Part shown: positions 1 through 6,844 of the stretch, in pieces
How positions within the stretch are numbered: position 1 is the stretch's first letter
Layout: every line of letters begins with the position of its first letter
The notes under the pieces: generated by a model
Database searches by the model: none
What the model was told of the DNA's origin: nothing
The model's input: the letters and a program-made list of their open reading frames with translations, nothing else
Translations under genes and position numbers: made by a program
NCBI GenBank assembly: GCA_003446375.1
Contig: DMAW01000103.1
Span: forward strand, 1-12,070
Reading direction: 5' to 3'
DNA: 12,070 bases
DNA from: Eubacteriaceae bacterium
GTDB lineage: Bacteria; Bacillota; Clostridia; Eubacteriales; Alkalibacteraceae

Positions 1-52
1 TATCAAAGTAAAAAATATTTATCAATACTATTGTAAAATTAATTGTAATTTC

Positions 53-81
53 AAAAAGGCAACGCTTACCGCGTTGCCTTT
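53..81 (-). terminator. Intrinsic terminator of the ABC exporter gene
   Basis: An 11-bp perfect inverted repeat (arms at 55-65 and 71-81, arm AAAGGCAACGC) encloses a 5-base loop. On the minus strand the second arm runs into five T residues. It begins 6 bases after the exporter stop codon, so it fits a rho-independent terminator for that gene. Bases 1-52 beyond it are AT-rich and show nothing else. Confidence 0.9.
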
Positions 82-86
82 ATAGA

Positions 87-1802
87 TTATTCAAGCTGTT
101 GGGCATCGTATAACTTCTTATACATACCACCTTTTTCATAGAGTTTTTTGTGAGACCCCTCTTCTTCTATTCCTGATTCAGTCAGCACTACGATCTTGTC
201 CGCATTTCTGATGGTTGCCAATCTGTGGGCTATTACAAGAGTCGTCCTGCTTTTTGACAATCTGTCAAAAGACTGCTGGATGATCTTCTCATTTTCATTG
301 TCTAGACTCGATGTGGCTTCATCCAATATCAGTATGGGAGGATTCTTAAGAAATATCCTGGCGATACTTATCCTTTGCTTTTGTCCCCCTGAAAGCATGA
401 CTCCTCTTTCTCCTGTATAAGTGTCATATCCATTTGGAAGCTGCATGATAAATTCGTGGGCATTTGCAAGCTTAGCTGCGTTTACCACTTCTTCGTCTGA
501 AGCATTTGTATTCCCATACATTATATTTTCCTTTATCGTACCCGAAAACAAAAATACATCCTGCTGCACAATTCCTATGTTATCTCTTAAATCCCTTACC
601 TTTATGTTTCGTATGTCCTTTCCATCCACAAGTATTTCTCCATCATCAACTTCATAAAATCTTGGTATCAAGCTGCACAGCGTGGTTTTGCCGGCGCCGG
701 AAGGCCCTACGAATGCAACTGTCTCTCCAGAGCTGATATTTAAGTTTATGCCTTTTAAAATCTGATCTTTGTCATTATAGCTAAAACCAACATTTTTAAA
801 TTCGATCTCTCCGGAAAGCTTGCCTATTTTTATGGCATCTTTATTGTCCACTATATCCGGCTGTATCATCATTATTTCGTCAAATCTGCGAAATCCTGAA
901 GCGGCTTTTTGAAAAGTCTCTACAAAGTTTGCTATCCTCTTTATCGGTTCTATAAATATTCCTACATATAATAAGTATTGAACCAAAACCCCAACGCTTA
1001 TCTGTCCATTATATATAAATAGACCTCCGAAAAAAACAACTGACAGATACAAAAGATTTGCCATTAAGTTGACTCCTGAAATGAATTCTCCCATTACCTT
1101 ATAGGATTCTTCTTTTGTTCTTCTATAGTTGTTGTTTCCAATATCAAATTTCTGTTCTTCATACCATTCGTTCCCAAATGACTGTACAACTCTGACGCCT
1201 GATATGCTGTCTTCGATTTGCGCATTGATATCTGCTATTTTAATCCGCATTTCTGCAAATACTTTTCTCATCTGCTTATTCTTGATAATAGTGAAATACA
1301 GCATTACCGGCACCAAAGCAAATATTATGAGGGCAAGCTGCCAATTTGCAGTAAACATGATGGTAAATGATCCTACTAAAGTGATAATAGTGATAAAAAC
1401 ATCTTCCGGACCATGATGTGCAAATTCTGCTATATCAAATAGATCATTGACCAGCCTGGACATTATATGCCCTGTCTTGTTTTTGTCAAAATAACCAAAT
1501 GACAGCTTTTGAACATGATTGAAAAGATCTTTTCTCATATCTGTTTCAATCCTTACTCCCAAGACGTGTCCCCAATAGTTTACAATGTAATTTAAAGCTG
1601 CCCTTACCAGATACAAAATCAATATAACTGCCGAAGTTGCTATCATGAGATTTAATTTTTTATCCGGAATTATGTCATCTATTATTATAGCTACCAGCAT
1701 GGGAAATATTAAATCAATTATAGACATAAAAAAAGCACTCGTAAAATCCACCATAAAAAGTTTCTTGTGGGGAATATAGTATTTAGAAAATTTCCTTAAC
1801 AT
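87..1802 (-). CDS. ABC exporter half-transporter (fused membrane and ATPase domains)
   Basis: A 571-residue type IV (MsbA/LmrA/BmrA-like) exporter that should act as a dimer in the cytoplasmic membrane, using ATP to expel a lipid, drug or other hydrophobic molecule; the substrate cannot be read from sequence. Residues about 1-310 form the six-helix membrane domain. Residues about 330-571 form the ATPase: Walker A GPSGAGKT (366-373), Q-loop near Q413-Q414, exporter-type X-loop TGERG (463-467), signature LSGGQ (470-474), Walker B LILDEA (491-496) with catalytic E495, and H-loop H526. The ATG at 1800-1802 follows a GGAGAGGAG ribosome binding site. All motifs are intact and the length is normal. 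The start lies only 24 bases downstream of the proB terminator-like hairpin, so transcription probably depends on read-through or on a promoter inside proB. No second half-transporter gene is adjacent, which favours a homodimer. Confidence 0.95.
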   Translation of the reverse strand: MLRKFSKYYIPHKKLFMVDFTSAFFMSIIDLIFPMLVAIIIDDIIPDKKLNLMIATSAVILILYLVRAALNYIVNYWGHVLGVRIETDMRKDLFNHVQKLSFGYFDKNKTGHIMSRLVNDLFDIAEFAHHGPEDVFITIITLVGSFTIMFTANWQLALIIFALVPVMLYFTIIKNKQMRKVFAEMRIKIADINAQIEDSISGVRVVQSFGNEWYEEQKFDIGNNNYRRTKEESYKVMGEFISGVNLMANLLYLSVVFFGGLFIYNGQISVGVLVQYLLYVGIFIEPIKRIANFVETFQKAASGFRRFDEIMMIQPDIVDNKDAIKIGKLSGEIEFKNVGFSYNDKDQILKGINLNISSGETVAFVGPSGAGKTTLCSLIPRFYEVDDGEILVDGKDIRNIKVRDLRDNIGIVQQDVFLFSGTIKENIMYGNTNASDEEVVNAAKLANAHEFIMQLPNGYDTYTGERGVMLSGGQKQRISIARIFLKNPPILILDEATSSLDNENEKIIQQSFDRLSKSRTTLVIAHRLATIRNADKIVVLTESGIEEEGSHKKLYEKGGMYKKLYDAQQLE

Positions 1803-1825
1803 ATTTTCTCCTCTCCTGCTTTAAT

Positions 1826-1862
1826 AAAATTGAGACAACCTTGTTAAAAATCGGCTGCCTCA
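1826..1862 (-). terminator. Terminator-like hairpin after proB
   Basis: Arms at 1853-1862 and 1831-1840 form a 10-bp stem on the minus-strand RNA (TGAGGCAGCC with GGTTGTCTCA), with two G-U wobbles and a 12-base loop. The wobbles become A-C mismatches on the plus strand, so the structure is directed to minus-strand RNA. The T tract that follows (ATTTTATT) is weak. It sits just before the ABC exporter ribosome binding site, so it may act as a partial terminator. Confidence 0.7.
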
Positions 1863-1875
1863 TAAAAATCATATA

Positions 1876-2670
1876 TCATTTGATAAAAGTGCCTATCTCT
1901 TTTCCTTCTAGAATATCATATAGCTTGCCTAAGTCTTTTGATCCCGCCAAAATAGTGTGAATTCCTTTCTTGGAGGTTATTTTTGATGCTAAAAGCTTTG
2001 TGATCATCCCGCCTGTTCCTACTTTGCTATTGGTGGTTTCAGCGGCAGCAATAATATCTTCGCTCATTTTGTCTATATAGCTTATTAATCTTGCATCAGG
2101 GTTTTTTGAAGGATTGCAATCATAAAGGCCTTCAACATCGGACAAAATCAACAATAAATCTGCATTTATCAGCACAGCCACCATAGCCGACAGAGTATCA
2201 TTATCTCCAAAGCGTTCTTCTTGTATTTCTTCAGTGGAAATAGCATCATTTTCGTTGACTATGGGCACGACTCCAAATTTAAACAAGGTATCAAATGTAT
2301 TGAAAGTATTTGTCTTTTTGATCTTTGATCCGAATACATCTGCTGTGAGAAGAATTTGAGCTACCGACTGATTGTATTCTCCAAAAAATTTTTGATACAG
2401 CTGCATAAGTATTGCCTGCCCTACAGCTGCAGTTGCCTGTTTTTCTTCTAGTTTTTGAGGCTTTTTCATAAAGCCCATTCTATCCATTCCCGCACCTATC
2501 GCTCCGGATGATACCAAAACAATTTCTTTTCCGCTGTTTTGCAAATCAGATATTACTCTTGCAAGGCTCTCCATTTTCCTTAAGTTTATATTTCCTGAAG
2601 GGTATGTTATGGATGTTGTCCCTATTTTGATAACTATCCTCTTTGCGTTTTTCACTACGCTTCTTACCAT
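1876..2670 (-). CDS. proB: Glutamate 5-kinase, short form without PUA domain
   Basis: Phosphorylates L-glutamate to gamma-glutamyl phosphate with ATP, the first step of proline synthesis in the cytoplasm. The amino-acid kinase fold is complete. Numbered from the upstream ATG (2688), the motifs are KIGTTS 21-26, VSSGAIGAG 59-67, NENDAI 145-150, FGDNDTLSA 160-168, SDVEGLY 183-189 and GTGGM 224-228. The protein ends at the end of the kinase domain. The C-terminal PUA domain of E. coli-type ProB (about 367 residues) is absent, as in several other short ProB proteins. I chose the ATG at 2670 (264 residues): CAGG lies 7 bases upstream, whereas the ATG at 2688 (270 residues) has no well-spaced site and overlaps a possible -10 box. 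No proA is adjacent, so the next pathway enzyme must be encoded elsewhere. Confidence 0.93.
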   Translation of the reverse strand: MVRSVVKNAKRIVIKIGTTSITYPSGNINLRKMESLARVISDLQNSGKEIVLVSSGAIGAGMDRMGFMKKPQKLEEKQATAAVGQAILMQLYQKFFGEYNQSVAQILLTADVFGSKIKKTNTFNTFDTLFKFGVVPIVNENDAISTEEIQEERFGDNDTLSAMVAVLINADLLLILSDVEGLYDCNPSKNPDARLISYIDKMSEDIIAAAETTNSKVGTGGMITKLLASKITSKKGIHTILAGSKDLGKLYDILEGKEIGTFIK

Positions 2671-2687
2671 CTTTATACCTGCTTTCA

Positions 2688-2716
2688 TTTATATACTTTA
2701 TGATGCCTTTCTGCAA
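2688..2716 (-). promoter_or_regulatory. Possible proB promoter overlapping the upstream terminator
   Basis: On the minus strand TTGCAG (2711-2716) is separated by 17 bases from TATAAA (2688-2693). The -10 box matches the sigma-A consensus at 5 of 6 positions, the -35 box at only 3 of 6. A transcript would begin around 2681, only some 10 bases before the ATG at 2670, which would support that start over 2688. It is weak, but almost no other space is available between the preceding terminator and proB. Confidence 0.3.
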
Positions 2717-2751
2717 AAAAAATCAGATACACATGCCGTGCAGCTGATTTT
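2715..2751 (-). terminator. Intrinsic terminator of the phospholipase C-like gene
   Basis: Outer arms AAAATCAG and CTGATTTT (2744-2751 and 2719-2726) enclose a second short stem (TGCAC with GTGTA, one G-U). On the minus strand the hairpin runs into a tract of eight T residues at 2715-2722. It lies 12 bases past the stop codon. Confidence 0.88.
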
Positions 2752-2762
2752 ATCATTCAAGA

Positions 2763-3365
2763 TTATATAGCTATGGTCTCGATGACAGGACACTTTGCTT
2801 CTTGTAGTTCAAGTATGAATCCCATCATTACTATAACATTGGCCATTAGCGAATATTCTATATCGAGATAGCACTGCTGTAGATCATAATTTTCTTTAGA
2901 CTTTTCAAGATATGCGCCTTTTGTCTCAGTCAAGAATGAATCCAAATCAAACCCCAGCACCTTGTCAGAATTAAGCCTTATTTTTTCAGCGATGCTGCTG
3001 TCTACCTGATATTTTTCTATTGCCTGCGAAAGTTGTAATTCATAGGCTACGTGACCTTTAAAATCTTTGTATGATCTCATTTTCTTGTTGTGGGCTATGC
3101 AAAACGTATCGCATATATAATGGGATAGCATCCCCAATGAAAATGACAAGCTAAGCTTGTTTGTCTTATTTATAAAGTTGTTCGACTGTGCGTAATAATT
3201 TGTATAGACTTGGTTTAAATTATGTATTTTAAGTCTTCTTATGAAATGCATGTCCGGATATACTGCGCCTAACTCCATAGAATCTCTGTCAATCTTGATG
3301 TCCATTTGAGCTTCCAACAGATCTGCCACTGTATTGGCAATACTGATGTGCGACTTTAGCTTCAA
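2763..3365 (-). CDS. Zinc-dependent phospholipase C-like protein, cytoplasmic
   Basis: A 200-residue member of the zinc-dependent phospholipase C/S1-P1 nuclease-like fold (PF00882 type). Compared with Clostridium perfringens alpha-toxin, nearly every zinc ligand can be placed: H6, D38, H48, H82-x3-D86, H92 and H105-x3-E109. The H-x3-D, +6 H and H-x3-E spacings match those of the toxin. Only the N-terminal Trp ligand, which in secreted enzymes is exposed by signal-peptide cleavage, is missing. There is no signal peptide and no C-terminal lipid-binding domain, so this is probably an intracellular metal-dependent hydrolase and not a toxin; its substrate is unknown. The start is TTG (3363-3365), 7 bases after a perfect AAGGAGG, with no competing ATG. 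It has its own promoter candidate and terminator, so it is probably monocistronic. Confidence 0.82.
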   Translation of the reverse strand: MKLKSHISIANTVADLLEAQMDIKIDRDSMELGAVYPDMHFIRRLKIHNLNQVYTNYYAQSNNFINKTNKLSLSFSLGMLSHYICDTFCIAHNKKMRSYKDFKGHVAYELQLSQAIEKYQVDSSIAEKIRLNSDKVLGFDLDSFLTETKGAYLEKSKENYDLQQCYLDIEYSLMANVIVMMGFILELQEAKCPVIETIAI

Positions 3366-3396
3366 AAATCCGCCTCCTTAAATAGCTTATATAATT

Positions 3397-3424
3397 ATTT
3401 TAAACTCTTTTCTATATATTTCAA
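3397..3424 (-). promoter_or_regulatory. Sigma-A-type promoter for the phospholipase C-like gene
   Basis: On the minus strand TTGAAA (3419-3424) and TAAAAT (3397-3402) are 16 bases apart, each matching consensus at 5 of 6 positions. The -10 box is about 30 bases upstream of the TTG start, leaving room for a short leader carrying AAGGAGG. The surrounding DNA is AT-rich, so a chance match cannot be excluded. Confidence 0.5.
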
Positions 3425-3458
3425 GCTTTTTTTATTAACTGTGGGGTATTATCACCAA

Positions 3459-3484
3459 AGTTTTGGTAGCAAACTACTAAAATT
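3459..3484 (+). other. Terminator-like hairpin upstream of the questin-oxidase-like gene
   Basis: On plus-strand RNA, arms at 3459-3469 and 3474-3484 form an 11-bp stem with two G-U pairs and a CAAA loop, followed by a T-rich stretch (TTTTATATTTTTT). No plus-strand gene lies to its left, so it is not an ordinary 3' terminator. It could be a leader attenuator for the gene at 3611, or a relic. The wobbles do not pair on the minus strand, which supports plus-strand use. Confidence 0.4.
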
Positions 3485-3610
3485 TTATATTTTTTATATC
3501 TCACCTTGTGGGGTTTATGCTGCTATTACTTGGATAAATATAGACTATAGAAAATTTATTTTATAGACTTGCAGCTATCTTGTTAGCCGAAAAAACGAGG
3601 AGGTATGAGA

Positions 3611-4609
3611 ATGTCGTTGAGTGAACTAATTAATAAGTATGGCAAAGAGCAGTCTCCTTACATGGAAGGACTAGTTAATCACCTTCCTATGTGTCAAGTA
3701 GCTCTTTACAAATTGACTAAAGATTTAGATAAAGTGGCATCATACACCAAATATTATAATAGCCATTTTAATGTTGATCCCATCGCCCTTGACTACGTGC
3801 CTGCTTCTTCTATCGACGAGTGCCTTGGAAAAAGAGAACAGTACGAAGCCTGCTTGGATTTGATTAAAGAAGATATCGAAAATTTTGGTATGGATCATAT
3901 GCTCAAAACGATTTTAAACACTTATCCCTTGGGGATTTCTTCAGGTCTTTTTCATGTGACTATCCGCTTAGCCTATGCTGTTGAAGCGGTTTTTTACGAT
4001 GAAAGCCTTTTAGAAGAAGTGTCTCGGGCCTTGGCCTATTATGTAACAGCTTATCGAGAAGTCATCCCTTTTTATCAAAAGGTCTCAAAAGAAAAAATTC
4101 ATGAAAGCATGCAGAAATTAATAAATAATCCCGAAGTAGAAAAAATTCTTAAGAAGCATGAATCTTTGGGAAAAACCATGAAAGCCCTTTATCAGAATTC
4201 AAAATACCTTGATGCCGGTTTCTTGATTGAAGGTGACGAAGAAAATAAAGTGCAGGGGTTATTAGACTTATGCCTTCCTGCATTTGATAATACGCAAAGC
4301 ATCGTAGTTTTGCACTGCATTACGGGGCTGCATGGAATGTTGGTGCTAAAAGATTATTTTAAAGATTTCAATAGATCCTTAGATATTTATGCCACTGCAG
4401 CAATCACGCATTTACTTGCTGCTGGGGGCGTTGAATTTTCTAAACCGGATTTTAAGGCAGCTTCAATCTCATGGCCGGAATTAATATCACAGGGTTCTTC
4501 TTCTGATACTGTCCATACCATCAAATTTACTTATACTTGTCATGAATTATATAATCTTCACCCAAGAGAAGACCTGAAAAGTTCTTTGATTCATCAAATA
4601 CATAAATAA
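3611..4609 (+). CDS. Questin oxidase family protein (DUF4243-like)
   Basis: A 332-residue cytoplasmic protein that I assign to the questin oxidase-like family. The fungal member GedK performs an NADPH-dependent Baeyer-Villiger ring opening of questin; bacterial members have no established substrate. Recognisable family features, numbered from the chosen start, are NHLPM (23-27), a central G-L-F-H followed by IRLAYAVE (about 113-125), LHCITGLHGM (234-243) and an HTIKFTY...HELY segment near 302-314. The conserved histidines are present. The ATG at 3611 is chosen because GAGGAGG ends 7 bases before it; the in-frame ATG at 3605 is only 1 base from that site. It is the only plus-strand gene, flanked by intergenic stretches of 245 and 151 bases, and so is probably a single-gene unit. 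Nothing around it points to a polyketide pathway. Confidence 0.75.
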   Translation: MSLSELINKYGKEQSPYMEGLVNHLPMCQVALYKLTKDLDKVASYTKYYNSHFNVDPIALDYVPASSIDECLGKREQYEACLDLIKEDIENFGMDHMLKTILNTYPLGISSGLFHVTIRLAYAVEAVFYDESLLEEVSRALAYYVTAYREVIPFYQKVSKEKIHESMQKLINNPEVEKILKKHESLGKTMKALYQNSKYLDAGFLIEGDEENKVQGLLDLCLPAFDNTQSIVVLHCITGLHGMLVLKDYFKDFNRSLDIYATAAITHLLAAGGVEFSKPDFKAASISWPELISQGSSSDTVHTIKFTYTCHELYNLHPREDLKSSLIHQIHK

Positions 4610-4760
4610 ACTTTTAGTGCAAAAATTTTGTCACGCCTCCTTTTAAAATAAAACCATTTTAAAAGTCCATGATAATGCGCCAAAACACCATTAATAGTCC
4701 TTCGATTTGTAAGTGCTGCGATATAAATATTAAAAACCTAGCATTCTGGCTTATACTGAA

Positions 4761-5378
4761 CTATTTGATTTTGCGGAATAAATAATTTTCAACTGTTAAC
4801 TTATACTTCGGTCCTTTCATTTTCTCTTTAATTTTTGCTAAATCAACAGTTTTGCTTCTTGGCAATACGAAATAATCATCCAGATTGGTATTTATGATTA
4901 TATTGTTTTTTCCTATGACTCCAATGAATTCAAAGTCATCATCAAATCTAGATAAAGTAGCATCTCCATGACTATCATTGCACAACAAAATACCACCTAC
5001 CTTTAAGTACTTTTTCGTTGCTTGTCCAACAAAGCCTGCATATTGAGAAATTATCAAATCAACAGGTTCAATATTTAGTTCTCTTGTATAGTTTTGACCC
5101 ACGAAAACTATGTCACAAGGTTTTTTATACTCTTTATTTTTAACAATATATTTTTTAATCAACTCCATATTTTTAAAGAAATTAATTGCTCCTTTGAAAT
5201 TATCAACATAAATTACCTTAGGTATAACAAAGGATGGAGCAATATCAATATGACTTCCCGGGTACAGAGCACCCCCTATTTCATACTTTTTAGCGATCGC
5301 TCTGTAAAGTTCTTTTCTATTACCTATTTTATTTTTATATTCATTATATTCTACGATTATATTTTTGCTATTCATCAT
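4761..5378 (-). CDS. Unrecognised protein with methyltransferase-like Rossmann features
   Basis: A 205-residue soluble protein that I cannot assign to a characterised family. The segment ALYPGSHIDIAP (about 37-48) sits where class I SAM-dependent methyltransferases carry their glycine-rich motif I. It is followed by an acidic strand end VIYVD (about 55-59). Later, VDLIISQYAGF (about 106-116) and YLKVGGILLCND (about 124-135) resemble the usual motif IV/V region, in which a product chain is followed by an LKPGG-like loop. The classic GxGxG is not intact, so SAM binding is uncertain. There is no signal peptide or membrane segment. The start ATG at 5376-5378 follows AGAGG by 6 bases. Both neighbours are more than 150 bases away and the gene is AT-rich, so it looks monocistronic. 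No terminator is visible after it. Confidence 0.65.
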   Translation of the reverse strand: MMNSKNIIVEYNEYKNKIGNRKELYRAIAKKYEIGGALYPGSHIDIAPSFVIPKVIYVDNFKGAINFFKNMELIKKYIVKNKEYKKPCDIVFVGQNYTRELNIEPVDLIISQYAGFVGQATKKYLKVGGILLCNDSHGDATLSRFDDDFEFIGVIGKNNIIINTNLDDYFVLPRSKTVDLAKIKEKMKGPKYKLTVENYLFRKIK

Positions 5379-5537
5379 ACTATACCTCTCGTACTTACAT
5401 TAACATTTCTACAGTGAATCGCAACGTCTCTTGTTTTGGAGAATTCACTCCTTAGTAATTTTCTTATAATTTAAAATATTTTATTTTTATTTTTAAACCA
5501 TTTAAGAAAACACATTGTATTAATCAATTAGCTAAAG

Positions 5538-5573
5538 AAAAAAAGCCGTATGAGCATAGTATTTCATACGACT
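5538..5573 (-). terminator. Intrinsic terminator after the VOC gene
   Basis: Arms at 5564-5573 and 5544-5553 (AGTCGTATGA with TCATACGGCT, one U-G pair) form a 10-bp stem with a 10-base loop on the minus strand, followed by seven T residues. It lies 21 bases past the stop of the 5595-5966 gene. Confidence 0.9.
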
Positions 5574-5594
5574 TACAGAGTGTACCTTATATTT

Positions 5595-5966
5595 TTACCT
5601 ATGTTGATCGACTAAAATTGGATTGCCGTCAGGGTCAATGATTACAAAACTGCCGGGCCCTTCTGTATTCTCTTCTACCATGCTTTCAAACTTTATTTCT
5701 TTTTCTCTCAATTCCTCTTGAATCACTCTTATATCTTTAAATGATTCTAAGTTTTCAGCCTTATTATTCCAGCCCGGATTAAAGGTCAACATATTTTTAT
5801 CAAACATGCCTTCAAATAAACCAATCGTAACATCATCGTTCTGCATGATAATCCAACTATCATCTAAAACTCCAGCAAAGCTTTTAAAACCTAAGGTTTC
5901 ATAAAACTTCTTTGAAACCTCTATATCTTTTACTGCTAAACTTAATGAGAATGCTCCAATACTCAT
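5595..5966 (-). CDS. VOC superfamily (glyoxalase/bleomycin-resistance fold) protein
   Basis: A 123-residue small cytoplasmic protein of the vicinal oxygen chelate fold. It opens with the usual strand and helix: SLSLAVKDIEVSKKFYETLG (7-26) is the typical first module. It closes with the second module ending FVIIDPDGNPILVDQH (107-122), the canonical DPDGN turn. The fold is used by dioxygenases, glyoxalase I, thiol transferases and drug-binding proteins; the substrate cannot be inferred. The ATG at 5964-5966 is used because AGGGAGGG lies 6 bases before it; the in-frame TTG two codons upstream directly abuts that site. The GNAT gene ends 113 bases upstream on the same strand with no clear terminator between, so the two may share a transcript ending at the hairpin at 5538-5573. 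Confidence 0.88.
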   Translation of the reverse strand: MSIGAFSLSLAVKDIEVSKKFYETLGFKSFAGVLDDSWIIMQNDDVTIGLFEGMFDKNMLTFNPGWNNKAENLESFKDIRVIQEELREKEIKFESMVEENTEGPGSFVIIDPDGNPILVDQHR

Positions 5967-6079
5967 GCTCAACCCTCCCTATATAGATTTTTACCCAGTC
6001 AAACCCTTAAAAGTTATATATCTTGCAACCTGCTTGACTAGGTGGAAAATGTACCACTTTTCTTGCCTTCCAACTCGAC

Positions 6080-6481
6080 TCATTCAATTGGCTTTCTACC
6101 TACTTCAAATATCGATCCTTCACGCCTGTACCCCTGTTTTTTGTAGTATCCATCCACATCTGACATAACATAGGCTGTCTGGTCTGGATAGTCTGAGCAA
6201 ATGTGCTCCATCAACTTACGCCCTATATTCTTGCCTCTGTGATTTTTGTCTACCAATAGATCGCAGACGTATATATAAAACCCGCAGTCATCTATGGCTC
6301 TTGAATATCCACATAAGATACCCTCTTGATATGCAACGTAAGTTATAGAATCATTCAAAGCCTTTCTATACTTTTCTGAAACATCCTCTCCAGTATAGCA
6401 CTCCCACTCTTCTCCCTCAGCCTCAATCATTTTCATCAGATTTTCTTCATCGAGCTCTTTTATGAATTTTCTTATTTCCAT
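6080..6481 (-). CDS. GNAT family N-acetyltransferase
   Basis: A 133-residue acetyl-CoA-dependent acetyltransferase. The acetyl-CoA pyrophosphate loop is present as HRGKNIGRKLM (81-91), matching the R/Q-x-x-G-x-G/A motif. The preceding strand YVCDLLVD (71-78) and the late GYYKKQGY segment (111-118) are typical of the GNAT fold. The length is slightly short but complete. The acceptor (small molecule, peptide or antibiotic) is unknown. The ATG at 6479-6481 follows AAGGAG by 8 bases. It is on the same strand as the VOC gene, 113 bases upstream of it. Upstream lies a decayed metallophosphoesterase. Confidence 0.9.
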   Translation of the reverse strand: MEIRKFIKELDEENLMKMIEAEGEEWECYTGEDVSEKYRKALNDSITYVAYQEGILCGYSRAIDDCGFYIYVCDLLVDKNHRGKNIGRKLMEHICSDYPDQTAYVMSDVDGYYKKQGYRREGSIFEVGRKPIE

Positions 6482-6535
6482 TTAATCAACTCCTTGGACA
6501 CTTGTACAATAAAAGAAAAGTGCTATTTCTGCTTA

Positions 6536-6775
6536 TCAATTACTTAGTCTCACAACCAACAGCTCAGTTCTATTATTGATGCGCATCGGAATTATGCTAT
6601 TACCCATTCCTCTACTGACTATCATTTTTGTTTTTTCGTCTTATATAACTCCTGAAGTGTATTTAGGCATATAGTCCTCATTCGGAGCTATATCCTTATT
6701 ATCCCATCAAGCAACTCTAATTACAACTTATTATTTACCCAACTAAACTTCTTCTTGTCCCCATGTTATAAATAC
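6536..6775 (-). pseudogene. Decayed C-terminal remnant of a YkuE-type metallophosphoesterase
   Basis: Reading the minus strand in the frame ending with the TGA at 6536-6538 gives APNEDYMPKYTSGVI, a TAA at 6641-6643, then DEKTKMIVSRGMGNS, IIPMRINNR and TELLVV. This is the hallmark end of calcineurin-like phosphoesterases of the YkuE/YaeI kind, which normally read YTSG, then VSRGLGNS, then P-x-RINNRPEL. A second stop, TGA, is at 6707-6709. Further upstream, 6754-6770 reads like a frame-broken form of the metal-binding HTHGGQ motif. A stretch near 6780-6815 (DERFKDIITY) may belong to the same relic but is uncertain. No start, no intact metal-binding domain and several disruptions are present, so no functional product is expected. 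This relic accounts for most of the 435-base gap between the GNAT and iron-transport genes. Confidence 0.8.
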
Positions 6776-6844
6776 GTAATAATATCTTTAAACCTCTCAT
6801 CCATCTTTTTCACAAACTTACAGATAGTAAATTCATTATAAACT

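Noticed and set aside
196..1416. Several plus-strand open frames of 74-95 codons
   Set aside because: They lie opposite the well-supported ABC exporter gene and show no family motifs or ribosome binding sites.
4635..4643. AAGGAGG on the minus strand, like a strong ribosome binding site
   Set aside because: No gene follows: the nearby GTG and TTG open frames of only a few codons. It is probably chance.
4640..4665. 10-bp perfect inverted repeat CTTTTAAAAT / ATTTTAAAAG after the questin-oxidase-like gene
   Set aside because: The stem is nearly all A-T, and no T tract follows on the plus strand, so I do not call it a terminator with confidence.
5405..5440. Inverted repeat GTGAAT / ATTCAC in the leader of the 4761-5378 gene
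   Set aside because: Only six base pairs with a long loop; not better than chance and no known element recognised.
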